Assembly: GCF_019430885.1 (NCBI RefSeq)
Contig: NZ_JAHYBZ010000002.1
Location: 744,001 to 808,000 of the forward strand
DNA from: Roseomonas alba
GTDB lineage: Bacteria > Pseudomonadota > Alphaproteobacteria > Acetobacterales > Acetobacteraceae
DNA: 64,000 nucleotides
Direction: 5' to 3'
The notes beneath the pieces were generated by a model that saw only the letters and a list, made by a program, of their open reading frames with translations, was not told where the DNA came from and searched no databases. Numbering within the stretch: position 1 is the first letter of the stretch; each line of letters begins with the position of its first letter. Positions 25,995 through 33,879 of this stretch are shown piece by piece. A program made the translations under genes and the position numbers.

Positions 25995-26783
25995 ATGCAA
26001 GCGGGCTGGGCGCATGTGCTGATCACCGGGGCGTCCTCGGGGCTGGGGCGAGCGCTGGCGGAGGCCTGCGCGCGGCCCGGCGCCGTGCTGCACCTGTCGG
26101 GCCGCGATGCCGCCCGGCTGGACGATGCAGCCGCCGCCTGCCGCGCCCGCGGGGCCGAGGTGCGGCCCGTGGTGGCCGATGTGCGTGACGCCGCCGCCAT
26201 GGCGGCCTGGATCGCAGGGGCCGGGCGGCTCGACCTCGTCATCGCCAATGCGGGCGTGTCGGCCGGCACGGGCGGTGCCACGGAGCCCGCCGAACAGACC
26301 CGCCGCATCTTCGAGACCAACATCACCGGCGTGCTGAACACCGCCCTGCCCGCCATCGAGTCCATGGCGGCCCAGGCGCCGGGGCCGGACGGGCTGCGCG
26401 GGCGTGTGGCGGTGATCGCATCCCTCGCCGCCTTCGTCGCCGCGCCCGGCGCGCCGGCCTATTGCGCCAGCAAGGCCACGGTGCAGCGCTGGGCCGAGGC
26501 GCTGGATGCCAGCGAGCGCCAGCGCGGTATCCGCCTGCACGCCATCTGCCCCGGCTATGTCCGCACGCCGATGACGGCGCGCAACGCCTTCTCCATGCCC
26601 TTCCTGATGGACGCGGAGGAAGCGGCGCGGCGCACGTTGGACGGCATCGCCCGCGGGCGCACGCGGGTCGCCTATCCGTGGCCGACCTATGCCGGGGCGC
26701 GTCTCCTCGGCATGCTGCCGATCGCGGCGCGCGCCTGGTTCTTCAGCCGCCTGCCCGCCAAGGCAGCGGACGGAACCATCTGA
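25995..26783 (+). CDS. SDR-family NAD(P)-dependent oxidoreductase
   Basis: A 262-aa short-chain dehydrogenase. TGASSGLG at about 11-18 binds the cofactor, NAGVS near 93 stabilises the central sheet, and the catalytic YxxxK reads YCASK near 155 with the preceding serine in IASLAAF. Length is classical. GGAGGA at 25983-25988 is six bases from ATG 25995. The C-terminal region AYPWPTYAGARLLGMLPIAARAWFF is hydrophobic, suggesting membrane association as in lipid- or polyketide-type SDRs. The M20 peptidase starts one base after its stop. Substrate unknown. Confidence 0.9.
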   Translation: MQAGWAHVLITGASSGLGRALAEACARPGAVLHLSGRDAARLDDAAAACRARGAEVRPVVADVRDAAAMAAWIAGAGRLDLVIANAGVSAGTGGATEPAEQTRRIFETNITGVLNTALPAIESMAAQAPGPDGLRGRVAVIASLAAFVAAPGAPAYCASKATVQRWAEALDASERQRGIRLHAICPGYVRTPMTARNAFSMPFLMDAEEAARRTLDGIARGRTRVAYPWPTYAGARLLGMLPIAARAWFFSRLPAKAADGTI

Positions 26784-26784
26784 G

Positions 26785-27918
26785 ATGCGCGAACTGACCA
26801 CGGATGGCCTGCTGGACGCCGTCCGCGCCTGGGTCGAGATCGAAAGCCCCACCAATGACGCGGCAGGCGTGAACCGTGTCGCCGACCATGCCGAGGCGCT
26901 GCTGCGCGGCATCGGCGCGACGATCGACCGCACACCCGGCCGCGACGGTTATGGGGACATTCTGATCGGCCGCGTGCCGGGCGAGGTGAACGGCCCCGGC
27001 CTGCTGTTGCTCGGCCACATGGACACCGTGCATCAGCGCGGGACCTTCGGGTATCGCGTCGCGGGCGACCGCGCCTATGGCCCCGGCATCTACGACATGA
27101 AGGGCGGCAATGCGATGGCGGTCGCCGCCCTGCAGCACCTGCATGCGACCGGGAAGCGTCCTCGCCTGCCCGTCAGCGTCATGATGATCCCGGATGAGGA
27201 AGTCGGCAGCCCGTCCTCCCGCGCCGCCATCGAGGCGGAGGCGCTGAAGCACCGCGCCGTGCTGGTGGTCGAACCGTCCGGCGAGGGCGGCAAGTTCACC
27301 GTCGCGCGGCACGGCATCGCGCGCTGGCACCTGCGCACCGAGGGCCGCCCCGCGCATGCCGGCGCCTACCACGCCGAGGGCCGGTCCGCGGTGCGCGAGA
27401 TGGCGCATCACATCCTGGCGCTGGAAGCCCTGACCGACCATCCGCGGAACTTCTTCGTCAACATCGGCATCGTGCAGGGGGGCACGCATGAGAACATGGT
27501 CCCCGCCGAGTGCCGCGCCATCTGCTACGCGCTGGTGCCGACCGCGACGGAGCAGGCCGAACTGCGCGACGCCGTGCACGCGCTGGAACGCCACGACCCG
27601 GATGTGACGACGACGGTGACGGAAGGCCTCGGCCGCCCGCCCTTCGGCAAGACGCCGGCGATCCAGGCGCTCTACGACCACGCGGCGATGCTGGCCGCCG
27701 AGACCGGGCTGCCATCCGCCGGCGAACGCGTCGCGGGTGGCGGGTCCGATGGCAATTTCACCGGCGCGCTCGGCGTGCCGACGCTGGACGGCCTCGGCGT
27801 CATCGGCGGCGGGCCGCATACGCGCGAGGAATACGTCGAACTCCGCTGCCTCGTCCCGCGCACCCGCCTGCTGGCGCGACTGTTCGAGACGCTGGGGCCG
27901 GGCGTCGCCAGCCTATAG
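26785..27918 (+). CDS. M20-family metallopeptidase (glutamate carboxypeptidase-like)
   Basis: A 377-aa two-zinc hydrolase. GHMDTVH supplies the first metal ligand and catalytic aspartate, GPGIYDMKGG the bridging aspartate, DEEVGSPSSR the general-base glutamates, and GGSDGNFTG the C-terminal region before the last histidine ligand. The dimerisation domain lies in the middle (ARHGIARWHLRTEGRPAHAG). Closest in style to CPG2 carboxypeptidase G, which removes C-terminal glutamate from folates and peptides, but aminoacylase activity is equally possible. It is coupled to the SDR gene upstream and overlaps the convergent S49 peptidase by six bases. Confidence 0.9.
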   Translation: MRELTTDGLLDAVRAWVEIESPTNDAAGVNRVADHAEALLRGIGATIDRTPGRDGYGDILIGRVPGEVNGPGLLLLGHMDTVHQRGTFGYRVAGDRAYGPGIYDMKGGNAMAVAALQHLHATGKRPRLPVSVMMIPDEEVGSPSSRAAIEAEALKHRAVLVVEPSGEGGKFTVARHGIARWHLRTEGRPAHAGAYHAEGRSAVREMAHHILALEALTDHPRNFFVNIGIVQGGTHENMVPAECRAICYALVPTATEQAELRDAVHALERHDPDVTTTVTEGLGRPPFGKTPAIQALYDHAAMLAAETGLPSAGERVAGGGSDGNFTGALGVPTLDGLGVIGGGPHTREEYVELRCLVPRTRLLARLFETLGPGVASL

Positions 27919-28737
27919 GCCGAGCCGCGCCCAGGCCGCGCGGTCTTCGATCGCGGCGGCGACAGCATCGACACCCTCCCGTGCGCCGGGAATCAGGCGC
28001 CAGGGGAAGGGCCGCCGGCGCGGGCCGATACGGATGATGCGGGTCTTCTCCCCGAAGCGGCGCTTCGCCTCGGCTTCCGCATCGCCGAGGCCATCCGCCA
28101 GCCCGAGCGCCACGGCCTCCCGCCCCGTCCAGAAGCGGCCGGTGAACAGCGTGTCCTCCGGCGCGGTCAGCGCCGCGCCGCGCCGGGCCCGGACCCAGGC
28201 CTTGAATTCGTCATGCAGCTTGCCGAGCAGGTCTTCCAGCCGCGCCACATCCGCATCCCGTTCCGGCCCGAACGGATCGAGGAAGGACTTCTCCGTCCCC
28301 GCCGTGTGCAGCCGCCGTTCCACGCCAACGCGCGCCATCGCCTGCTGCAGCCCGAATCCGGAACTGATCACCCCGATCGACCCCAGGATCGAGGCCGGAT
28401 CAGCGATGATCTCATCCGCCGCGCAGGCGATCCAGTAACCGCCGGACGCCGCCGCATCCTCGACCACCGCGATGGTCGGGACCTTCTTCTCCTCGGCCAG
28501 GCGCCGGATGCGCTGCGCGATCAGCGAGGACTGCACCGGCGACCCACCCGGCGAATTGATCACCAGCATCACCGCCGCCAGCCGCTTGATGGCGAAGGCG
28601 CGGTCGAGCAGCGGACCGATACCCGCCACGGACAGCCCACCGGAGAGCGGGTCGGGCCGCGCGGCGATGACGCCGGCGAGGCGAAGCAGCGCCACGCGCG
28701 GCGCCCGATCGAAGAAGGGGAGATTCATGCGGTGCAT
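27913..28737 (-). CDS. S49-family serine peptidase (SppA/SohB-like)
   Basis: A 274-aa single-domain signal-peptide peptidase relative, expected at the inner membrane and degrading leftover signal peptides. INSPGGSPVQSSLIAQRIRRLAEEKKVPTIAVVEDAAASGGYWIACAADEIIADPASILGSIGVI is split by the catalytic serine in ASGGYW; the lysine of the dyad should lie about 50 residues on in the LDPFGPERD region (GTEKSFLDP). There is no obvious transmembrane anchor, unlike E. coli SppA, so membrane association is uncertain. ATG at 28737 or 28728 both fit; neither has a clear ribosome site. Confidence 0.9.
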   Translation of the reverse strand: MHRMNLPFFDRAPRVALLRLAGVIAARPDPLSGGLSVAGIGPLLDRAFAIKRLAAVMLVINSPGGSPVQSSLIAQRIRRLAEEKKVPTIAVVEDAAASGGYWIACAADEIIADPASILGSIGVISSGFGLQQAMARVGVERRLHTAGTEKSFLDPFGPERDADVARLEDLLGKLHDEFKAWVRARRGAALTAPEDTLFTGRFWTGREAVALGLADGLGDAEAEAKRRFGEKTRIIRIGPRRRPFPWRLIPGAREGVDAVAAAIEDRAAWARLGL

Positions 28738-28836
28738 AGATGCGCCCGCCGGCCGCCGCATCAAGCAGGGTCGCAGTGGTCGGCCATTGCGGAACCGGAG
28801 CGGCGCCGAGGACCGGGGAGAGGATGCGCGAAGGTC

Positions 28837-28903
28837 GGTTCGGGGAAGAGCTCTGCCCTCCCCGAACCCCCGCCCGCGAAAGGCCACAAGGCCTTTGGGA
28901 GCC
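28837..28903. repeat. Dispersed hairpin repeat, locus 6
   Basis: A single forward copy whose first hairpin has diverged to GGTTCGGGGA/TCCCCGAACC (28837-28846 and 28859-28868, perfect 10 bp), with the second module GAAAGGCCACAAGGCCTTTGG retained. It sits in the divergent gap between the S49 peptidase and the DehI-like gene, unlike most copies, which follow genes. Confidence 0.7.
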
Positions 28904-29026
28904 ATCCCCCGGCGCCGGATGTAAACGATCGGCGTCATGATGAAGGGTGCGCGGGATGCAGGGCGCCGCAGGGGGACGGCGGTCGGCTCCCTTGCCCCTG
29001 GCGCCCGATCGCGCTGCACTGCGCCC

Positions 29027-29797
29027 ATGAGTCTCGCCGAGATCCGCGAGGTGGAAGCCTCCGCCGAGGTCGCCGCCACCTATGCCGCCCTGCGCGCCGC
29101 GAGCGGCGTGCCGCAGGTGAACCTCATCTGGCGCCACGCGGCCGCGCTGCCGGGGGTGCTCGACTGGCTCTGGCTCCAGGCGCGGCCAGCGCTCGACTCC
29201 GGCGCGGCGGCCGGCGCGCGGGACCGCATCGCGGATGCCGTGGCGCTCCCCGCCATCGCCCGATCGGCCGCACCCCCTGAAGCGGTGGCGCTTGTCGAGA
29301 CGTACAATCGCGGCAACATCACCAACCTCGCCCTGCTGACGGCGGTGCGGCTGCGCACGGAAGGCATGGGGCCGGGCGCACCCGCGGCACCGGCACCGAT
29401 CGGTGCACCACTGCCCGAGCCACCTCCCCTGCCCTGCATCGGCACGCTGTCGCCGGCGGCGACGGCCACCGTGCAGGACCTCGCGGCGCGCCATGCCCTG
29501 TCGGACGCCACAGTGATCCCGAGCCTCTACCTGCATCTGACCCTGTGGCCGGATCTGCTCGCGGCGTTGCCGGCGCTGCTGCCGGATGCCGGGACGCTGC
29601 GCGCGGGCCGGGACGCGGCGGTCGCGGCGGCGAAGGCCGAGGCCCCCGGCCTCATCGCCGTGCTCGGCCCCGCGCCGGCGGCCCCGCCCGGTCTGGGTGA
29701 ATTCCTGGCAACGCTGCGCCTCTTCACGCGCGAGGTGATTCCCGGAATGATCCCGGTCGGACTGGGCCTGCGCCGGGCCTTCGCCGGCACGATCTGA
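29027..29797 (+). CDS. DehI-like 2-haloacid dehalogenase family protein
   Basis: A 256-aa all-helical soluble protein. I recognise the DehI/halocarboxylic-acid dehydrogenase pattern: TYAALRAASGVPQVNLIWRHAAALPGVLDWLW near the N-terminus. The C-terminal half repeats it in diverged form (LAARHALSDATVIPSLYLHLTLWPDLLAALPALL), consistent with the pseudo-dimeric fold of DehI, in which two repeats of about 130 residues form the active site. DehI hydrolyses both enantiomers of 2-haloacids. Whether the catalytic Asn/Asp pair is kept cannot be judged by eye, so dehalogenase activity is not assured. ATG at 29027 begins the conserved region. Confidence 0.65.
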   Translation: MSLAEIREVEASAEVAATYAALRAASGVPQVNLIWRHAAALPGVLDWLWLQARPALDSGAAAGARDRIADAVALPAIARSAAPPEAVALVETYNRGNITNLALLTAVRLRTEGMGPGAPAAPAPIGAPLPEPPPLPCIGTLSPAATATVQDLAARHALSDATVIPSLYLHLTLWPDLLAALPALLPDAGTLRAGRDAAVAAAKAEAPGLIAVLGPAPAAPPGLGEFLATLRLFTREVIPGMIPVGLGLRRAFAGTI

Positions 29798-29866
29798 CGC
29801 GGCCCCGACTGGCGCGCCACGACGCCTGTGGCAGGCTGCGCGACGGATATCCTGCGGGAGACGGCA

Positions 29867-30616
29867 ATGGGTCGCGACATCCTGGGCTGGCGCACGCTGT
29901 TCGGCGTGATGGGGCCGTCCACCAACACCGTCGTGCAGCCGGATTTCGACGTGATGCGGCCGGCCGGCGTGACGAACCACTATTCGCGCATCTACACGCC
30001 CGACGCGGACGCCATCTCGAATGACAGCTTCCGCGCCGGCATCGCGGTGATCGGCGGCAATGTGCTCGACGCGGTGCGGTCGGTGATGACCTGCCACCCC
30101 GACCATCTGGTGATGGGCATGTCGGCCGTGACCTTCTTCGATGGTGCGAAGGGCGCCGACCGCTTCATCGCGCAGGTGCAGGAGGTCTCGGGCATCGGCG
30201 TCACCGTCGGCAGCCATGCCTGCACGGCGGCGCTGAACGCTTATGGCGCCGTGAAGCGGCTCGCGGTGCTGTCGCCGTACTGGCCGGTCATGAACAGCGA
30301 GGTCGCACGCTATTTCGGCGACATGGGCTTCACGGTGGTGCGCGACATCGCGCTGCAATGCCGGTCCTGGACCGGCATTGCGCAGGTCACGCCGCAGCAA
30401 TGCGTCGCGGCGCTGAAGCAGCTCGATGGTGACGATGTCGATGCCATCGTGCAGGTCGGCACCAACCTCTCGATGGTGAAGCTCGCCGCGATGGCCGAAC
30501 TCTGGCTCGGCAAGCCCGTCATCGCCATCAACGCCGCCACCTACTGGCACGCGCTGCGCGCCAACGGGATCATGGACAAGGTCGCAGGCTGCGGCCGGCT
30601 ACTCGAGGAATTCTGA
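29867..30616 (+). CDS. Maleate isomerase/arylmalonate decarboxylase family protein lacking the usual cysteines
   Basis: A 249-aa Asp/Glu racemase-superfamily protein: GWRTLFGVMGPSTNTVVQPDFDVMRPAGVTNHYSRI is the family's opening, and KPVIAINAATYWHALRANGI its ending. Maleate isomerases use two cysteines, one in an ACTSG-type motif and one in SCTNLR. Here the corresponding segments read MGMSAVTF (84-91) and VGTNLSM (197-203), so neither cysteine is present; Cys119 in SHACTAAL is the nearest alternative. Activity may differ from that of classic members. GGGAG lies six bases before ATG 29867. Its stop overlaps the GNAT start, and CoA-binding follows, forming a three-gene set. Confidence 0.8.
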   Translation: MGRDILGWRTLFGVMGPSTNTVVQPDFDVMRPAGVTNHYSRIYTPDADAISNDSFRAGIAVIGGNVLDAVRSVMTCHPDHLVMGMSAVTFFDGAKGADRFIAQVQEVSGIGVTVGSHACTAALNAYGAVKRLAVLSPYWPVMNSEVARYFGDMGFTVVRDIALQCRSWTGIAQVTPQQCVAALKQLDGDDVDAIVQVGTNLSMVKLAAMAELWLGKPVIAINAATYWHALRANGIMDKVAGCGRLLEEF

Positions 30617-31125
30617 TGACCATCCGCCCCGCCACCGAGGATGACCTGCCGGCCATCACCGCCATCTACAACGAGGTGATCGCAACCTCGACGGCGCTCT
30701 ATGTCGAAGACCCCTACAGCATCGAGGACCGTGGCGCCTGGTTCGCCGCGCGCCGCGCCGCGGGCTATCCGGTGCTGGTCGCGTATGACGGCACGGGCGT
30801 CCTCGGCCTCGCGACCTTCGGCGATTTCCGCGCCTATCCCGGGTATCGCCACACGGTCGAACACTCCGTCCACATCCGCGTCGACATGCGCGGCAAGGGC
30901 CTCGGCACGGCGCTGGTCAGCGCGCTGTTCGATCCCGCGCGCGCGCTCGGCAAACACATCATGATCGCGGGCGTCGACGCGGCGAATGAAGGCTCGATCC
31001 GCATGCATGAACGGCTCGGCTTCGAACGCGGCGCCGTGCTGCGCGAGGTTGGTCGCAAGTTCGGACGCTGGCTCGATCTCATGTTCATGCAGAAGTACCT
31101 CGACGCGCCGGGAGCCCCGCGATGA
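30616..31125 (+). CDS. GNAT N-acetyltransferase, phosphinothricin-acetyltransferase type
   Basis: A 169-aa acetyl-CoA-dependent enzyme. MTIRPATEDDLPAITAIYNEVIATSTA is the Pat/Bar-type opening, followed by YRHTVEHSVHIRVDMRGKGLGTAL, in which RGKGLG is the acetyl-CoA pyrophosphate loop. MIAGVDAANEGSIRMHERLGFERGAVLREVGRKFGRWLDLMFMQ completes the fold and matches the PPT acetyltransferase family. Such enzymes often acetylate methionine sulfone or sulfoximine rather than phosphinothricin in nature. ATG overlaps the previous stop by one base, and its own end overlaps the CoA-binding gene by four. Confidence 0.9.
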   Translation: MTIRPATEDDLPAITAIYNEVIATSTALYVEDPYSIEDRGAWFAARRAAGYPVLVAYDGTGVLGLATFGDFRAYPGYRHTVEHSVHIRVDMRGKGLGTALVSALFDPARALGKHIMIAGVDAANEGSIRMHERLGFERGAVLREVGRKFGRWLDLMFMQKYLDAPGAPR

Positions 31126-31550
31126 CCGATGACGAGATTCGCGACCTGCTGCTGCGCACGCGGCGCATCGCCGTGGTCGGTGCCTCCGACCGCCCCGGCC
31201 GGCCAAGTTTCGGCGTCTTCGGCTTCCTGCGCGACCGCGGCTACGACGCCGTGCCGGTGAACCCGACGCTCGCCGGGCGGCCGGTGCAGGGCGTGGCGTC
31301 GGTCGCGGCGCTGAAGGATGCCGCGCCGCTCGACATGGTCGATATCTTCCGCCGCTCGGAAGACGCCGGCGCCGTGGTGGACGAGGCGATCGCGCTCGGG
31401 GCGAAGACGGTCTGGATGCAGCTTGGCGTGGTCGACGAGGCCGCGGCCGGGCGTGCCCGCGCGGCGGGCCTGGCCGTCGTCATGGACCGCTGCCCGGCCA
31501 TCGAGTGGCGGCGGCTCGGGCTTCCTGACCGGATTGCTACCTCTCGGTAA
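31122..31550 (+). CDS. CoA-binding protein (YccU type)
   Basis: A 142-aa Rossmann-fold protein. TRRIAVVGASDRPGRPSFGVFGFLRDRGYDAVPVNP is the CoA-binding domain signature, and TVWMQLGVVDEAAAGRARAAGLAVVMDRCPAIEW is the family ending with the conserved cysteine. Members bind CoA or acyl-CoA; no catalytic role is established. Four-base overlap with the acetyltransferase gene indicates coupling. The gene ends the set of three small metabolic genes. Confidence 0.92.
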   Translation: MTDDEIRDLLLRTRRIAVVGASDRPGRPSFGVFGFLRDRGYDAVPVNPTLAGRPVQGVASVAALKDAAPLDMVDIFRRSEDAGAVVDEAIALGAKTVWMQLGVVDEAAAGRARAAGLAVVMDRCPAIEWRRLGLPDRIATSR

Positions 31551-31665
31551 CAGGCTTCGGTTTCGACTTGAAAAGGGCGTGGCGCCGGGCCACGTCGCCG
31601 CGCGGGCGGGAGAGCACGCCCCATGTCAGGGCAGCCCCCGCCGCATGCCGGGAGAGGGATAGACG

Positions 31666-32466
31666 ATGACGGACGAGGAACGGCGGATCATTTCCGCCTT
31701 CGTGGAACGGATCAGCGGAGCGGCCCCCGTGCCGCAGGCGCCGAGCGGCCCCTGGGGCGCCGCACCGGCCCCGCAGGTGCCGACCCTGCCGCCGGTGGAC
31801 CCCGAGGCGGACCGGCTGATCGCCGACCTCTTCGCGCGCTACCCGGAGGCGCGCTACCGCATCACCCAGACCGCCTTCGTGCAGGAAGCGGCGCTGGTCG
31901 AGGCGAACAACCGCATCCAGCGGCTGGAATGGGAAGTCGAGAACGCCCGCCGCCAGGGCCAGGCGGCCGCAGCGCAGGCCGGTGGCGGCGGCATGCTCGG
32001 TGGGCTGTTCGGCGGCCGGTCGAACGCGCCGATGCCGCCCCCGATGCCGCCCCCGCCCCAGCCGCAATACCCGGCGGGCTACAATCCGCAGGCGCTCGCC
32101 CCACAGGGGCGCGGCGGCGGGATGGGCTTCCTCGGCACGGCGGCCTCGGCCGCGGCGGGCGTCGCCGGCGGCATGCTGCTGGGCAACATGCTGATGAACG
32201 CCTTCGGTGGGCATGGCGGCGCGGCCCAGGCGGCGACCAGCCCCTTCGCCACAGGCGGGGCCGATGCGTCGCCGGTGGCTTCTCCCTGGACCGATCCCGG
32301 CGCCGCCGCGGGCGGTTGGGGCGGCGAGAAGGCGCCGGTCGATCCCGGCTGGGGCCAACAGGCAGACGCAACCCCCGTGGACAATGGCTGGGACGCGACG
32401 CCGGATCAGGACGCCAGTGGCAGCCAGGATGACGGCGGCGACTGGGGCAACGACGAGGAAGTCTGA
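31666..32466 (+). CDS. DUF2076 domain-containing protein
   Basis: A 266-aa protein of unknown function. MTDEERRIISAFVERISGA opens the DUF2076 domain, whose middle part DRLIADLFARYPEARYRITQTAFVQEAALVEANNRIQRLEWEVENAR forms helices. A Gly/Pro-rich segment follows with a glycine-zipper hydrophobic stretch GFLGTAASAAAGVAGGMLLGNMLMNAFGG, then an acidic Asp/Trp/Gly-rich tail. Similar proteins are annotated as periplasmic ligand-binding sensor-like without proof; no signal peptide is seen here. An upstream gap of 115 bases holds no other gene. Confidence 0.88.
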   Translation: MTDEERRIISAFVERISGAAPVPQAPSGPWGAAPAPQVPTLPPVDPEADRLIADLFARYPEARYRITQTAFVQEAALVEANNRIQRLEWEVENARRQGQAAAAQAGGGGMLGGLFGGRSNAPMPPPMPPPPQPQYPAGYNPQALAPQGRGGGMGFLGTAASAAAGVAGGMLLGNMLMNAFGGHGGAAQAATSPFATGGADASPVASPWTDPGAAAGGWGGEKAPVDPGWGQQADATPVDNGWDATPDQDASGSQDDGGDWGNDEEV

Positions 32467-32533
32467 GCCTGCCGGCACGGCAGTGGAGGCTTCTCGGGCC
32501 ATCGTCGCGACGATGATGGCAGGCGTGGAGCTC

Positions 32534-32758
32534 GAGAGGGGCATTGCCCCTCTCCAGACCTCACCCCATCAAAAGCCGCAGAGCCTTTGGAAGCCGAAAC
32601 CTGGCGCCGCGCGCACCTGACGGAATCTCGCCGAGACCGGCTCCTGCGCACGAAGCACGTCTGGAGAGGGAGCAAGGCCGTCGCGCCCCGCTCCAGAAGA
32701 TTGCGTTCCAAGTGCTCCAAGCACTTGGCGGGGTGGTTTGGAGGGGCGGCGCCCCTCC
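32534..32758. repeat. Dispersed hairpin repeat, locus 7: inverted pair
   Basis: Forward copy at 32534-32615 (GAGAGGGGC-ATT-GCCCCTCTC hairpin, linker CCTCACCCCATC, degraded second module) faces an inverted copy at 32708-32758. In the inverted copy the second module has become CCAAGTGC-TCCAA-GCACTTGG, a perfect 8-bp stem with new sequence, and GGAGGGGC/GCCCCTCC is intact. Compensatory change on both arms argues that the hairpin itself is preserved. No gene in 32467-32780. Confidence 0.8.
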
Positions 32759-32780
32759 ACGTCCACAGCGGAAGCAGAGC

Positions 32781-33869
32781 TTACCGCGCCAGCATCGTGA
32801 CCAGCCTCGCCGCCATCCCATCCCAGTCGTTCAGCCGCCGCCCCGTCTCCCGCGCCCCTTCCGCCAGCACCGCGCGGCGTGCGGGGTCGCAGAGCGTGGC
32901 CATCGCCTCGGCCAGCGCTTCGGCCGTCATGGCGCGGGCCAGCAGACCGTCCACCCCATCGCGCACCTGCTCGGAAAGCCCCCCCACGGGCGTCGCCACC
33001 ACCGGCACGCCGAGCCCGTGCGCAACCGGGGCGACGCCGCTCTGGCTCGCCTCGCGATAGGGCAGCACCACGGCGTCGGCGTCCCGGATAAAGGTCGCGA
33101 TCTCGGTCTCGGAGAGCCAGCGCGCCTGGACCTCGACCCCAGGCAGTTGAGCCAGGCCGGGTGCCAAGGCGTCGGCGTCGCCCTCGCCGGCCACCAGCAG
33201 GCGGGCGCCGGGAAAGCGGGGCTGGAACAGCGCCCAGGCGTCACGCAGCAGGTCGAGGCCCTTATAGGCGCGCAACCGGCCGAGATTGACGAAACGGACC
33301 CCCTGCCCTGCCATGCGCGGTACGGCCGGCGCGGCATCGGACAGCAAAGCGCCGAGCGGCAGGCGATGCACGACCAGATGCGGCCGCCGCCGACGAATCC
33401 CCGCGGCGACCGCATCGGAAAAGGCGATGGCCGATTCCGCGGCATCGAGTTCCCGCGTCAGCCGCCACTCCCACAGGAACCCGGGATCGCCCGGATGCGG
33501 TTCGGCGTCATGGACCATGGGCACGTAGCGCAACCCGGCACGCTTCAGCCCCGGCGCGATCAGCGGGGTCCACAGATGCGTCATCACCGAGACCACCGCG
33601 TCGGCGCGGAAATCGAGTGCCTGGCGCCGCAGCCGAGCGGCAAGGCCGGGGACGCGCAGGAACCCCGCCGCGAAGCCGGCCGCCGAGGCATAGGTCGGCA
33701 CCGCATCCACCGGCAGGTCCAGCGCGCGGATCGGCTCCAGCAGCTCCGCCTGGGCGGAGAGCGACAGCGCGACCGCGACATCCTCCCGCCGCGCCAGCGC
33801 CTGGGCCAGCGCCTGGGTCAGCTGGCCGCCCGCGCCGCGCCGCCCCCAGTACCAGAGCAGAAGGCGCAT
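32781..33869 (-). CDS. Family 4 glycosyltransferase
   Basis: A 362-aa GT-B-fold enzyme. MRLLLWYWGRRGAGGQLTQALAQAL gives the N-terminal acceptor domain with a glycine loop. The C-terminal donor domain has VRFVNLGRLRAYKGLDLLRDAW, ADAVVLPYREASQSGVAPVAHGLGVPVVATPVGGLSEQVRDGVDGLL, containing the E-x7-E-like donor motif, here with the first Glu as EASQSG. It is the last gene of a four-gene minus-strand set with two hybrid glycosyltransferases and an FkbM methyltransferase. Sugar donor unknown. Confidence 0.9.
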   Translation of the reverse strand: MRLLLWYWGRRGAGGQLTQALAQALARREDVAVALSLSAQAELLEPIRALDLPVDAVPTYASAAGFAAGFLRVPGLAARLRRQALDFRADAVVSVMTHLWTPLIAPGLKRAGLRYVPMVHDAEPHPGDPGFLWEWRLTRELDAAESAIAFSDAVAAGIRRRRPHLVVHRLPLGALLSDAAPAVPRMAGQGVRFVNLGRLRAYKGLDLLRDAWALFQPRFPGARLLVAGEGDADALAPGLAQLPGVEVQARWLSETEIATFIRDADAVVLPYREASQSGVAPVAHGLGVPVVATPVGGLSEQVRDGVDGLLARAMTAEALAEAMATLCDPARRAVLAEGARETGRRLNDWDGMAARLVTMLAR

Positions 33870-33879
33870 GCCGGGCGCC

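Noticed and set aside
29027..29797. Start at 28937 for the DehI-like protein
   Set aside because: It would add 30 Arg/Gly-rich residues unlike the family and lacks a ribosome site; ATG 29027 begins the conserved region.
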